Below, piece by piece: positions 45,225 through 57,179 of a stretch of 64,000 nucleotides of DNA. The DNA comes from Hofstenia miamia. Taxonomy: Eukaryota; Xenacoelomorpha; Acoela; Hofsteniidae. The translations under genes and the position numbers were made by a program. Numbering within the stretch: position 1 is the stretch's first letter; every line of letters starts with the position of its first letter. Under the pieces are notes generated by a model that saw nothing but the letters and a program-made list of their open reading frames with translations, ran no database searches and was not told the DNA's origin. The stretch spans positions 823,084-887,083 of the forward strand of contig CABFPE010000131.1 of assembly GCA_900660155.1 (NCBI GenBank), in the 5' to 3' direction.

Positions 45225-46947
45225 GTCTCTAACAATAAAAAATGAACAAGCAGCAGACGATGTTATTGAAATTTCTCATAGATGTGAAAAATTTACAGCA
45301 GATTTCTTGTCAACTGCGGAAACGTTTAGCGATATAAACTTGATACTGAATCAAATGACGACAAGAGATTCGAACGCGATCTTGCCAGGCCGATTTCTAG
45401 AACGGCTTGAATATGCACTTCAGAATAAACACCGCGAATTCGCGGCGCATCCCAGCGTGCAAATGTTTTTACAGAAAAGGTTTTATGAAGGACCAATTTC
45501 CATACCTGATATAAAAGCAAGACCAGCATACATTCAGTTCTTATACTTCTCTGCTCTAACATGCATGATTCCATTTTGGATTATATGTTATTTATTTGTG
45601 CCAAGACTTCCAAAATCGGTAGAATCAGTTATAGCGGATTTGCTTAAAATGCCAGTAATGAGATATGTTGTAAACTGTGGAGCCTATTTCTTTCTATTGA
45701 TTCAAACGTTTTACTACTCAATTTTAAGTGTGGATTTGCCGTTGTATTCTACTTCTCTTACAAGAAATTTCTCCATCCGATTCGAAAATGAAGCACTTAG
45801 CACGTTTGAATCATTCTTCGATTTCCCCACAATTTACTTAATGCTTTGGATCTTGGGCAATATCACGGTAGAAGTAAGAGAACTTTACAAATACGGAGTA
45901 AATTCATACCTTTCTGACTGGGTAAATATTCTAAATTTTTTTCTGAATTTCTGCTTCTTGACATCATACGTGTCAAAGTTTTATGCTATATATGTGAAGG
46001 GTATCACAAGAAAGACCTACTTTGCAGAGTCTTTGGATTTCTCCTACAATTCGATGGCCGCTCATGTGGCATTGCACTACACTGGGAGTATCTTACTTTG
46101 CTTTAAAGCATTTCAAATTTTGAGATTGACAAAGTTATTTGGACAACAACAAGTTCTGTTCCAATCAGCATTCTTTGCTGCATTAAACTTCTTAATAATG
46201 TTTGTGATTCCTCTATTTGCGTTTAGCGTTTGCATACATGGAATGGTTTGGAGAATGTATCATTCGTTTTTGGTTGACTGTAATCTTGGTATAGCAAACT
46301 GTGCCCAGTTGCAATCTGAAGACAAAGATTCGATGATGTCATTCCTTTCACTACCTGCAACCATGATCGACTTATTTTGGGCAGCATTTGGCGAAACGCA
46401 AAGTACACTGGACAATAAGTTCTCGCATTTTATTAACAGAGAGGAAGAAATGACCGCATATATGTACACATTATACATTTTTTTAATGATATTGGTTCGG
46501 CTTAATATATTAGTATCATTAGTGGTATTTGCAATTCAAAAAGCAACTTTGAAAGAAGAGAGGAATTTTAAATTTGCACGAGCGAAACTTTTTTATAATT
46601 ATATGTTAGGAAACCCCACTCCGCCACCCTTTAATATCTTTCCAAGTGTACGAATGCTGATGGAGAAATGTGACGGTGAGAAGAAGCAGAAGAAGGCCTT
46701 AACATTTTCTGAAGAGGAATTAGAGCAAATGGCTCGTACTAAAACAGTTATCAAGAAGATGAAATCTTCATATATTCGACTCTGGAGACAAGATGCAAAA
46801 AGTAACAAACTTGATAAAGGGGCTTTGCACGTTCTGCAACAGGAAATGAATACTGCAATTGAGAAGTCCTCAAGGTCAATTAATGAACTTGACACAAAAG
46901 TACACAAAATATTAAGAGATTTAAAAAGAAGAGCTAAAAAATCCTAA
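45225..46947 (+). CDS. TRPC-like channel gene 2, exon 3 (membrane and C-terminal region)
   Basis: Final exon of the second channel, 1723 nt as in gene 1. With exons 1 and 2 (41091-41351, 41784-42139) it gives 779 residues. The exon begins AG|G TCT CTA, restoring Arg206. The same landmarks are present: EFAAHPSVQMFL before the first membrane segment, the pore motif LFWAAFG (589-595), NFKFARAKLF as a TRP box, TPPPFN, and a C-terminal coiled coil ending DLKRRAKKS. Differences from gene 1 cluster in the extracellular-side stretch near 377-392, the pore approach (557-570), the tail near 685-700 and the last residues. Membrane segments are nearly unchanged. Both copies have intact frames and splice signals, so both look active. 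They may form heteromers, since TRPC channels are tetramers; that is inference. Confidence 0.94.
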
Positions 46948-47095
46948 AGCTAATTCAACGTTGATACATTTTGTGCAAAATCTGTGCAAAATGTTTTACA
47001 TTTTAACATAAATTTGGTAAATTGTGTTAATTAATATCAAAAATTTGCATAGACTCTTGATTTGACTTTCAATGTAATAATGCTTTAAATTACAA

Positions 47096-47101
47096 AATAA
47101 A
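47096..47101 (+). promoter_or_regulatory. polyadenylation signal of TRPC-like gene 2
   Basis: AATAAA in ACAAAATAAAATG, about 150 bases after the stop codon. Confidence 0.45.
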
Positions 47102-48123
47102 ATGTAAATTTTAGCTAGCTTGAATTTTTTCGATTTTTCTTTCCTAAGAAAAAGAAAAAAAGAAATAGGTATGCTCTTATAGTTTTTAGAACTCTTGATC
47201 AGCTGAATATTTGAAATGGAACGAATTTGAACTTTTTGAAGAAATTGTTCGGAAATATTTTTGCCATTTAGCGAAGCTTTGCATTAATATATTTACAATC
47301 AATCTGTCTAATCCGGACACCTGAAATTTTTCATTGAACTGCACCCGCATGTCTCGTAGACAAACCCGCTATTTTCTAAATTTCACCGGTCGATTACAAA
47401 ACTATATCACATGCATAAAGTATTTTAATATGTTCTATAGGCCTACGTCTTACAGTGTCAGTTACTTTTTGCATAATTGAGTAAGTGATATCAAATATGT
47501 TATGTTATATAGATTTCGTATTTAATTAATATTTTATTAGTTTAGTACTCGTTACCTATTTAACAAAATAAAAATGTCCATCCGCACTGCAACTAGAGTT
47601 TTGCAGGCATGCCCGGGCTCTCCGGGCAGAAAAAATAATCGGACATATGCTATGCTCCCTCAAATAAAGTCTGGTATAATCATAAGATAATATCCTGTAA
47701 TGACGTAAAATTTTCTGTTTTTAAAAAGAAATTTATTAATTTTCCGCCAAGTTGATGCTTTTATACCGCAAAAATATTTAAATTCTGTTGTACATTTGCT
47801 GTAATAAAATGACAGAAATTCAAAACACTAATCTCTATTCATGATCTTTGATAGAATTAATAAATTTTGTTGGAGTCGTAAACAAGTTTCTCACTAAAAG
47901 ACAAAATTATTTAGGGAAGTGATCCAAATTCAATACGTTAATAAGTTAAAATGCAACAGTAAACAACACCGTTAAAAAATGGCAGTTTACGTTAACATGA
48001 CCGTAAACCACATCGGTGACTTGCACTCGGAATTAATTCGCGAACAAATGTTAACGGTAAAGTTTTCGTTAAACGCATGTTTTTACGCATAGGTTTTCAG
48101 TATTATTTAACGTATTATATGAC
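47102..48123. other. intergenic with a Tigger-like end
   Basis: CTGTCTAATCCGGACACC near 47302-47322 repeats the TAATCCGGA motif of the 19.8-20.3 kb remnant. A GC palindrome-like patch (CATGCCCGGGCTCTCCGGGC) lies at about 47610-47632. No gene recognised. Confidence 0.35.
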
Positions 48124-48740
48124 CAGGCGCGGATCTAGGAATTTCATAAGGGGGGTGGCTGGATGCATTATCTATGTAGAAACATTAAGGTTATTTTTAA
48201 TATTTTTCATGTTTAGGTTATTCAAAAAAAATTATTGTAATCATTTACATACACATAAAATAATCTACATTTTGATAAACATTTTCTATTAACAGAATGT
48301 ATTTATACAAAAATCTTTAACAAGTAGAAAATACTGTAGCAGGAGAAAATACTTAGTCTGTGAAAAGTGACTGTGATTGTAGACGTCGTGGGTGTCTTGC
48401 AATAAATTTCTCCAAAATCTTTACTGTCGAAAGTGGCACACTATTGTGATGAAGAGCAATAATGCACAAATCCGATAATTTATCCCCAGTGAGTGATGTG
48501 CGAAGAAATGAGTGAACTCTGCGCACACAACTAAATGTGCGTTCTGCTTCACAACTGCCAATTGGTAGAACAGCCAGTATCATTAAAAGTTCACGAATAT
48601 TGGGGTAGAATATTAAGCAAGTGTGATAGTGAATTAAATCACATAATGTAATTTCAACAAGATTTTGAGAAGAACACAAGTGCTTCCATCTTAACAATGA
48701 TTTCATCAACCTTTTGAAAGCCATAATATATATCCATATG
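48124..48740 (-). mobile_element. hAT transposon, C-terminal part of transposase and one terminus
   Basis: The left terminus is CAGGCGCGGATCTAGGAATT. From 48724 down to 48353 the minus strand encodes the transposase C-terminus: PIGSCEAERTFSCVRRVHSF, then LRTSLTGDKLSDLCIIALHH, ending LQSQSLFTD. This is the hAT dimerisation domain (P.gsc.aERsFS...r.k.., LR..m...rL..L..l..). The frame is open up to the 1000-N gap, so the body of the element and its other terminus are probably within or beyond the gap. A deleted relative is at 53809-54591. Confidence 0.8.
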
Positions 48741-49740
48741 NNNNNNNNNNNNNNNNNNNNNNNNNNNNNNNNNNNNNNNNNNNNNNNNNNNNNNNNNNNN
48801 NNNNNNNNNNNNNNNNNNNNNNNNNNNNNNNNNNNNNNNNNNNNNNNNNNNNNNNNNNNNNNNNNNNNNNNNNNNNNNNNNNNNNNNNNNNNNNNNNNNN
48901 NNNNNNNNNNNNNNNNNNNNNNNNNNNNNNNNNNNNNNNNNNNNNNNNNNNNNNNNNNNNNNNNNNNNNNNNNNNNNNNNNNNNNNNNNNNNNNNNNNNN
49001 NNNNNNNNNNNNNNNNNNNNNNNNNNNNNNNNNNNNNNNNNNNNNNNNNNNNNNNNNNNNNNNNNNNNNNNNNNNNNNNNNNNNNNNNNNNNNNNNNNNN
49101 NNNNNNNNNNNNNNNNNNNNNNNNNNNNNNNNNNNNNNNNNNNNNNNNNNNNNNNNNNNNNNNNNNNNNNNNNNNNNNNNNNNNNNNNNNNNNNNNNNNN
49201 NNNNNNNNNNNNNNNNNNNNNNNNNNNNNNNNNNNNNNNNNNNNNNNNNNNNNNNNNNNNNNNNNNNNNNNNNNNNNNNNNNNNNNNNNNNNNNNNNNNN
49301 NNNNNNNNNNNNNNNNNNNNNNNNNNNNNNNNNNNNNNNNNNNNNNNNNNNNNNNNNNNNNNNNNNNNNNNNNNNNNNNNNNNNNNNNNNNNNNNNNNNN
49401 NNNNNNNNNNNNNNNNNNNNNNNNNNNNNNNNNNNNNNNNNNNNNNNNNNNNNNNNNNNNNNNNNNNNNNNNNNNNNNNNNNNNNNNNNNNNNNNNNNNN
49501 NNNNNNNNNNNNNNNNNNNNNNNNNNNNNNNNNNNNNNNNNNNNNNNNNNNNNNNNNNNNNNNNNNNNNNNNNNNNNNNNNNNNNNNNNNNNNNNNNNNN
49601 NNNNNNNNNNNNNNNNNNNNNNNNNNNNNNNNNNNNNNNNNNNNNNNNNNNNNNNNNNNNNNNNNNNNNNNNNNNNNNNNNNNNNNNNNNNNNNNNNNNN
49701 NNNNNNNNNNNNNNNNNNNNNNNNNNNNNNNNNNNNNNNN
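48741..49740. other. assembly gap, 1000 N
   Basis: Exactly 1000 N characters, a conventional scaffold-gap size, so the true length is unknown. A hAT transposase enters from the left and a LINE C-terminus leaves on the right. Confidence 0.99.
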
Positions 49741-50205
49741 AACTTTACTCCAAAATATGCAGTAATAAAAGACATCCTCTATTTACCATCTTTAAGAGGC
49801 AAGTGAAAGAGAAAACAGTTACACAATCTGACGAATATCTGCTTCCAATACGATGCAAAACAGAAGCATTCAGAAATTCATTCATTAACAGAGTTATAAA
49901 GTATAAATTAAATCACGGACCCCCAAAAGACTCTTTATAACTAAGATAGCACAGCTACGACATTCTGAAATGTAAATACTTTGATTTTTCTAAGGAATAT
50001 GAAAAAAGGTCTATGAAAGAGAATGCTCATGGTTGATTTACTCAATCTGGCAACAAAAGTGTTAAGTAGTTTGTAGAAAAACACTCGTATTTTGTTAACT
50101 ATATGCATTCATTTTATTTTATTCTATTTTATTTGTATACTTTCAAATTTTGTACATCCCTGTAATTGGTTGATGTTAAATAAATTCGTTATTCGTTATT
50201 CTCAT
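49741..50205 (+). mobile_element. LINE ORF2 C-terminus and 3' tail
   Basis: The first 66 codons after the gap read KRHPLFTIFKRQVKEKTVTQ, then EAFRNSFINRVIKYK, ending PPKDSL. This resembles the C-termini of LINE reverse-transcriptase proteins (crTe.fknSFi.Rv...wN.lp). The 3' UTR ends in AATAAATTCGTTATTCGTTA, a short tandem (TTATTCG) tail near 50180-50203, as LINE tails often do. The 5' part is lost in the gap. Confidence 0.55.
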
Positions 50206-51447
50206 TTATGGTCAATAATTAAAGTTAGTTTTCAAAAATTTTGCGGGTTTCAACCCACCTTTTATCACTCACTTGATCGTCCTCTTCACAAATTCCTTTT
50301 TATGCACTTGTTGCTCTATATCATTTAGATAAAAATTGGTTTTCTGTTCTGTAAAATTTGACCTAGAGTATATTTTTTCACATACTGTGAAGAAATGATG
50401 AACACCTCATTCAACCATTGAAAATTTAAATGATTTTAATTAGATTGTAGAATATGCATTTAAATTTGTAATGAAGGTTATTTACTTCTTCTCCATTTGC
50501 AAGGAGAGATGATAACCTTAAAAAACTTAACCTTTTGTCACAACATCACAATCACAGATTTGAAAACGATTGTTGCGTTGTTCACACAGCTCTTATCGAA
50601 TGTCAATGCTATTAGTAATACTTCTATTATAATGTATGATGGCAGTAATTGCCAAATAACATCATCGAAGCTGCAAATATTCTTTACCGCAAATTAACTG
50701 TCTTTACGATAAAAAATATTCAGACGCTTGAACAAAGAATGAAGTACAATTTCTCAGCTAAAAAAACGCATAAGATATCATTAAAATAATATTACCTGGT
50801 GAAAATATCTATAAAACCGCAATTTGTCATTAAGAATGTTACATTTGTTTGTTTTACTCTTTGCTTGGTGACCAGCAGTAGCATATAAAAAATTTTTTAG
50901 GTAGACCTTACAAAAATTTACTCATCTAATTCAAATTAGAACGCCTTTTCTCAAAGCAGTATAAGTCATAGCCTTGCTTGAGCAAAATTATTTTTTAAAA
51001 ATAGTTTCTAAATTTGGGTTAATTCTTACAAGTTTCGAAGTATAATTTATTCCGATCTCGAATATGTTCACCAGATTGTGACAAATATTCAACGTTTCGC
51101 GTGGATACATTTTTTTAATGAGGTTCTGAAATCCTAACATAGTGATTGAGCAACTGAAGCAAATACAATAAAGAATATTTGGAAAATCAATATTGAAAAA
51201 ACTCGAAAGTGATCAGGAAATTCTAGATCAATCTCAACATACCAAATATCTCGAGGAAGCCATGATAATTATGTGACCGTAATTTGCGCTGATGGAAAAG
51301 TTGCCAACATCCCAATTTCAAAAGGAAACCACCCCACCTATTTCTGTTGAAAGGTCTCCAAGCACTTCTTTACATATCATTTCACGTGAACTTTAAGTTG
51401 CTGATTAATAAAGCAGATTCAATTTCGACAGACATTTTGAACATATA
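50206..51447. other. intergenic, nothing recognised
   Basis: Short frames (50092-50328, 50497-50697) have no motifs. No repeat could be named. Confidence 0.4.
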
Positions 51448-52146
51448 CAGGATGGCGAACGTAAACCGCCGGATTTTAAACTTTGATTACTCCTCAAATA
51501 TTCATCCGATCGTCATGAAATTTCGACTTATACTAGTTTGGAGTATAGAATTTATGATGATTATACCGATTGTACTGAGAATCGTAAGAAAATTCCGATT
51601 CTATTGACCGAATGACATGTAGTAAAATTTAAATACCAACAATGTATCTTAACATGTAAAATTTAACGATAAACTTTTCCCTTTATTCCCTCCTCGTTTT
51701 ATCAATAATGACCAAAACGAATTAAGGTAATTGCCATAGAAAACATTTATTAAATGAAAAACGGATTCGATTCGAGTCGCTTTTGGTAGGCCAGAGCAGT
51801 GAGTTTCATCGAACCAAGTTAGTTCCACTAAATGGCTCGTGTTGGCTTGGATGTGCTGTAGCTCCTGTTCTGCGAGCTCCATATGTTTTTAGACACGTAA
51901 TTAGGACATTACACAGAACACGATCCATGTTAAGTTCATTAACTTGATCTAGATTTTTGATATCAACAAAATGACTACATGCATGGCCACGCTACATGTC
52001 ATTCGAATTTTCTAACAATTCTCAATACAACAGGAATAATCATCATAAATCATATGCTCCAAACTAGTCGAAATTTCATGACAATCAGATTAATATTTGA
52101 GGAGTAATCAAAGTTTCAAATCCTGCGGTTTACGTGCGCCACCCTG
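51448..52146. mobile_element. non-autonomous element with long (about 170-bp) inverted repeats
   Basis: The left end CAGGATGGCGAACGTAAACC and the reverse complement of the right end CAGGGTGGCGCACGTAAACC match. The match continues inward through TTTGATTACTCCTCAAATAT, GTCATGAAATTTCGACT and ATTTATGATGATTAT for about 170 bp. TA precedes the left end. The core carries a short minus-strand frame (51649-51882) that I cannot assign. The class is uncertain; the CAGG-type end and TA flank suggest the Tc1/mariner superfamily. Confidence 0.7.
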
Positions 52147-53092
52147 CTTAATAATATAATTGTTTGGGAATTTTTCCATAAACATCATATGCTGTTCTGT
52201 TTCAATAGCCAAAAAATTACCAATAGCGTTGTATTGTGATTCATCCCATGTTAAACTTATATTTCAGTTAATAGTAGCTGATTTGAATCTGGTCTAAATG
52301 ATATTTAAGTAAAGTTTTGGAAACATCTGCTCAGGTGAGGATTAGATTCTTGGTAAGGTTTCTGTGATCTCTAGCATGATCAATGATCGCTAGTTTACTA
52401 GTATCAGGCTGACAAAGAGTCACGGAACAACCTGCCATATCAGTGACCGGTCGCTAAAATTTTTAAATTAGATTGTTTTTATGTTCTTCGAGATATACGA
52501 ATATCCTTCTGGAAGCAAAGCAATGGGTTGTGATGTACCAATGTGTGATGCACTTACAAATGACACTAAGTTTTGCAATCTTGCATTACAAGAATACATT
52601 TTGCAATTCACGCTAAAATTGGATAAAAAAAATTCTGCTTATCTCCACCGCAAAAAAGAAGCAAAAAATCATCTTTAGAAGTAGCATGAGTTTAAACAAT
52701 GTAGCGGTTAAATTGATAATCAGAATTTTTTTAACTTATGATTAACTTAATGAATGGGGTATTTGTTCATTATTAAGTCATCTTATTTTAATGTATTTTG
52801 AAAAGTATCAACAAAAACTCATTTTATCAAAGCTGTCATCCCAATCTAAGCCTGAACATCATTGCTGCAGATAAGCCGAAATGTATTGCAACTAAGGCCG
52901 CAAAGGTACGGGCTTACCCGTGGGTGCAATATTTACGGGTACGTGTAAAGAATAACTGCATCCTATTCATGAGCCGAATGTTGCATCCTCCTCATGCATA
53001 ATAATGCAGATTCATAAGTGCTGTACATAAGCAATACACAGTGAATAATATAGAAATGCAGATTGGGGGGGATTTTTATTCATAGCATATAT
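52147..53092. other. intergenic, nothing firm
   Basis: A 65-codon frame at 52481-52678 is unassigned. A G/C patch at 52905-52945 (GGTACGGGCTTACCCGTGGG) may be a transposon end. Otherwise empty. Confidence 0.35.
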
Positions 53093-53291
53093 TCGGCTCT
53101 GTTGAGTTGTCTTTGCAGACGTCGGTTCTGTTGAGTTGTCTTTGCAGACGTCGGTTCTGTTGAGTTGTCTTTGCAGACGTCGGTTCTGTTGAGTTGTCTT
53201 TGCAGACGTCGGTTCTGTTGAGTTGTCTTTGCAGACGTCGGTTCTGTTGAGTTGTCTTTGCAGACGTCGGTTCTGTTGAGTTGTCTTTGCA
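53093..53291. repeat. 29-bp minisatellite, about 6.9 copies
   Basis: The unit starts TCGGTTCTGTTGAGTTGTCT and ends TTGCAGACG. Starts fall at 53093, 53122, 53151, 53180, 53209, 53238 and 53267. Copies are identical except C for T in the first. Three units equal 29 codons, so all frames stay open (a 70-codon minus-strand frame results), but this is repeat structure rather than a gene. There are no spacers. Confidence 0.95.
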
Positions 53292-53808
53292 CAGTCTCTA
53301 ATTAATTAATTATTGTGTTTATTTCTTAAGTGACATGGTAATGCAATAAGTTTCGAGCTCTTTTTGTTTATTGCAAAATCTTACCACTGCATTCCCGCGA
53401 CTCAAAAGATGTCTGAACCAGCAGCAAGTAATGCAAAGAACACAATTACTAGGAAGCGGGCTTGTTTTTTACCTTCTCATGTTAATGAACTTTCGGTCAG
53501 TGTTGAACAGTGGCAAGGGTGGACATGGATACAGATTTTCCTACCTACTCCAACCCGTATTCGCAACATCAGTACCCAACCCAAAAAATCTGTACTCAAC
53601 CCATGCCCACAATGAATAAAAATCATGCCCACAACATTACAAGTAGATTTTTTAAAATAATAATCTCACTTTTACATTGAAAAAAGCAATTTTTCCCAAT
53701 AGCAACGTATTTTACACTACAAAATAAATCACCGGGCAGCATACATACAATAATGGTTTACTACAATATAATTTGTAACCGTATGTCTGTGCGTGATGTA
53801 GTATATAT
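53292..53808. other. intergenic, CCCA-rich patch
   Basis: ACCCAACCC, CAACCCATGCCCACAAT and similar text at 53550-53640 gives overlapping open frames without motifs. Possibly a decayed transposon end; no gene. Confidence 0.35.
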
Positions 53809-54591
53809 CAGGCGCGGATCTAGGAATTTCATAAGGGGGGGGGGTGGCTGGATGCATTATCTATGTAGAAATATTAAGGTTATTTTTAATATTTTTCATG
53901 TTTAGGTTATTCAAAAAAAATTATTGTAATCATTTACATACACATAAAATAATCTACATTTTGATAAACATTTTCTATTAACAGATTGTATTTATACAAA
54001 AATCTTTAACAAGTAGAAAATACTGTAGCAGGAGAAAATATTTAGTCAGTGAAAAGTGACTGTGATTGTAGACTTCGTGGGTGTCTTGCAATAAATTTCT
54101 CCAAAATCTTTACTTTCGATAAAAAACAGACAGCACTGCTGTGAATATATAAAAAAGCAATGAATAAAATAAATATCATGCGACGTGTATTTGAGTGTGT
54201 GAAACAAAAGTATTGACGAATACCTTGTGTGTATAACTGCACAACGTGGTATAATTATGTTTCTATGATTATATGATTTTCGTTGATAAAAGCTGAAGTG
54301 AAGATGCACCTCCTTTCCTTATTCAAATTCAATAAAAAGAAAGAGTAAGACAAACTGACTTCATTATATTAATGACAATTGTTTATCAGTTATCAATTAA
54401 ATTAAGAAGCATCTGTTGATTGTTATAAACTTATGTTGTTTATAATGTTCCAAATTTTTGCAATTTATTTTGATTTGCTTATTTGAGTTATGATATTTAT
54501 TCCAGACGCAAAATACCCTAGGAAAATTTTTTTTCTCTTCAATTGTGGGGGTGGCTAGCCACCCTAGCCACCCCCTCTAGATCCGCCCTTG
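53809..54591. mobile_element. internally deleted hAT element
   Basis: The left end CAGGCGCGGATCTAGGAATT and the reverse complement of the right end CAAGGGCGGATCTAGAGGGG form imperfect inverted termini, both followed by GGGGGTGGCT-like text. The first 310 bp are nearly identical to 48124-48430, including the last 24 transposase codons (LEKFIARHPRSLQSQSLFTD on the minus strand). The middle of the transposase is replaced by about 400 bp of AT-rich DNA. It is a non-autonomous derivative. I see no exact 8-bp target duplication. Confidence 0.8.
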
Positions 54592-54773
54592 ATGACGTAA
54601 TTTTGCAGTTGATCTTTACCAATAGTGTTAACGCATATTTCGGTTCTACACATTTCTTAAAATATATTTATGCAAAGGAATTTATTATGCGCATGCAGCC
54701 GTCTGAGTTGCTTAATTCGATATATAAAAAACTTACAAATTATTACAATAATCAAAACAAACTAAAATAAATG
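54592..54773 (+). repeat. inverted repeat arm A
   Basis: It begins ATGACGTAATTTTGCAGTTG directly at the right end of the hAT element. It matches the reverse complement of 55384-55565 through blocks such as TTTATGCAAAGGAAT, GTCTGAGTTGCTTAA and TCGATATATAAAAAACTTAC. Arms are about 182 bp with modest divergence, separated by about 610 bp. Confidence 0.75.
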
Positions 54774-55383
54774 GAAAGTTTGATGAAACTTGGTATTTAA
54801 ATTAGGTTTCTGCTTCTTAATATTTTATATTAAACTATTAACGTCTGATACAGATACCTTGTATATTTCTCTAATTTCACTAGAAGTTCTTCGGATATCA
54901 AGCTGAAAATTGCTCATTCCCTATAACACTTAATGCGATTCAAAAATATATTGAAATCAAATCGATTAGTTCATAATATATATCATTAAATGTCTTTAGT
55001 CTATTAAAATTGTCTATTTTCTTAATATAAACAAATATCTCCTTGTAAAAATTTTATCAAATTTTATCATGCTATACACCATTCGATAGAATTATATATA
55101 TATATATATATACTGAAATATTTTTTGTTTCCTGTTTTGTTCGTTTTATCTTCATGTTGTATTTTATAAAACTTGTGTAGCATACGGGAAATAAAGATAT
55201 TGTAAAGTACAATTTATATCACAGAAAAAAAATAGAACAAAATTGCATCGATTCTATCAATACAATCTTATTATAAGTTGTTTATTTTGGCAAATATATG
55301 TCGACAATATCCAATATCACTATTTATATTTAATGTTCTATGGTAAGAAAGTTGCCAGCCAATTTAAAGTGATCATGTGTCAT
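54774..55383. other. spacer between inverted arms
   Basis: AT-rich with a (TA)n run at about 55093-55112; no gene. Confidence 0.4.
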
Positions 55384-55565
55384 TATTAAGAATTAAGTTT
55401 GTTTTGATTATTGTAATGATTTGTAAGTTTTTTATATATCGAATTTAAGCAACTCAGACGTCTGTATGCGCATATACATTCCTTTGCATAAATATGTTTG
55501 AAGAAATGTGCAGAACCCAAAAGTGTCAAAGCTATTTATAGTAATCAACTGCACAATGACGTCAT
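55384..55565 (-). repeat. inverted repeat arm B
   Basis: Reverse-complement partner of arm A (54592-54773). It lies just outside the Polinton-like integrase remnant and could derive from that element's terminal repeat. That link is inference. Confidence 0.75.
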
Positions 55566-55599
55566 AAAATACTGACTGATCTGTTTGTTTATTCATTCC

Positions 55600-56620
55600 A
55601 TATTTATACTAATCTATTCTAGTCCATGAACGTTTTCTAATAACTCCTGTTAATTCACGATTATAAAATTTTTCTGAAATTATTTCACCGCACTGTTTGA
55701 CTTTATTTCATATGTAACAGGAATTGTCGAAAACACTTTGTTGATTTTGAAAACCTCATTTTGAAATTGTGGTAAATATCCTCTTCGAAAAAAAAGTGGT
55801 TTGACTTTGAAATTCTAACTAAGTCACCATTATAAAATAATGCTCTTTTTTGACAAAATGCACTAACACTCATTAATTTTCCAATCAAATATGGTATGTG
55901 CTTTTTCTCATAGAATTTGGAGTCATTCCAATTGTACGATTTACACGGGAATTCAATTTTACGTTAACCATTTGTTGTAGCTTTTCTACATATTTAAATT
56001 TGTTGGAAAAGTGTAGAGATATTTAAATAGAATTTCCTTTAAGGTTCTTATAGCTATTTCTGTGCAAACAGCCTTCAGGTTTGAATTTGTCCTATACAAT
56101 ATAATTTTATTTATTTTACAAAATCGAGAAATTCACCTCTGAATTTACTTCCACGATAAATCCAAATTCGTTTAACATTGCGCCAGTTCTTAAATTTTTT
56201 AAAAGCAGACAGCACATGACTAGATTATTTATTTCGCAAAGGTTATGCATGGAATTTCTTAGATAAAATATCATAACAAGCAAATAGGTATTTTATTCCT
56301 AAATCTATAGTCCAAATTTCATCAATTCCAAATGCAATAACACGTTGATGGGGAAATTTTCTCACAAGTCTCTTGTTTGTTGTATATACATCACTTGTTG
56401 GTAGAAAGTTTTTCACATTTTGCAGGGTAATTTTCGGAAATTTTTTTTAGCTTTCTGATATAGTTCATTACCACCAAAACTCGCTGATGATTTTAACGAA
56501 GTGTACAGTTGATGCAATTGCTTATCCATATTCCGAACTAGTTCCATAATAGCAGTTGCTTTGTATTTATATTTTTGTAAACGTTTTTGTTCTTAATCAA
56601 GTGGTTGGGGATTGTACCAA
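55600..56620 (-). mobile_element. Polinton-like integrase remnant (fossil)
   Basis: In several frames the minus strand shows parts of a retroviral-type integrase as found in Polintons: a core patch with FKKFKNWRNVKRIWIYRGSK and, closest to the low-coordinate end, GDLVRISKSNHFF, matching the C-terminal GD.VRIs...F.K segment of Polinton integrases. The gene is broken in many places. With the ATPase-like remnant at 57.2-57.9 kb it suggests one old Polinton. No polymerase or capsid gene is recognisable with confidence. Confidence 0.5.
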
Positions 56621-57179
56621 TATCCTTTAAAACATAACACACAAGTTTTGATAGTATTTTATTAGGTGTTTGTACATAATCCTTAATTCGTTATATGACA
56701 TTGAACCAGCGCTAGCTTAAATCTTATCACCATGCACAAAACACCTGTATTTGGATCATTTAAAAATTTTTTCAATGCATCATCATCATCATTATTATTA
56801 CTGAAATGTAACATATGGTGATGGTATTTTAGAAGGTTTTTCATATCGCCATCATTCTACTGGCATTGTACATCAGGTTAGGTGTTTTAATTTAATTTTA
56901 CTTTGTATATCGTCCTTAATCGTTGATCGTTGTTGTGTAGTATCGTTTTTTATAACACTGTTGACCAACTGATTGTAGTATTCTGTTAAACGATTGTAAT
57001 AAGCACCATTTCAACTGTTGTCATTATAGAATAATGTGAAAATTAAATTTAATCATTTATTATATATACGCTTTCATAATCCGTAATAGACAATTGAAAA
57101 ATTTAAGACCATTTGAAGTTATAAATATTGAAATACTTAATTTTTTTTAGTAGTGCGGTCTCAGCGTATTGACGAAGAT
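56621..57179. other. between Polinton-like remnants
   Basis: AT-rich, no readable frame; presumably decayed interior of the same element. Confidence 0.35.

Noticed and set aside
48654-49940. Two long frames of 373 and 408 codons
   Set aside because: They consist almost entirely of the 1000-N gap; only the hAT and LINE ends on either side are real.
53080-53292. Regular repeats resembling a CRISPR array or a repetitive protein gene
   Set aside because: Units are contiguous with no spacers, the genome is animal, and the open frame only reflects the repeat.
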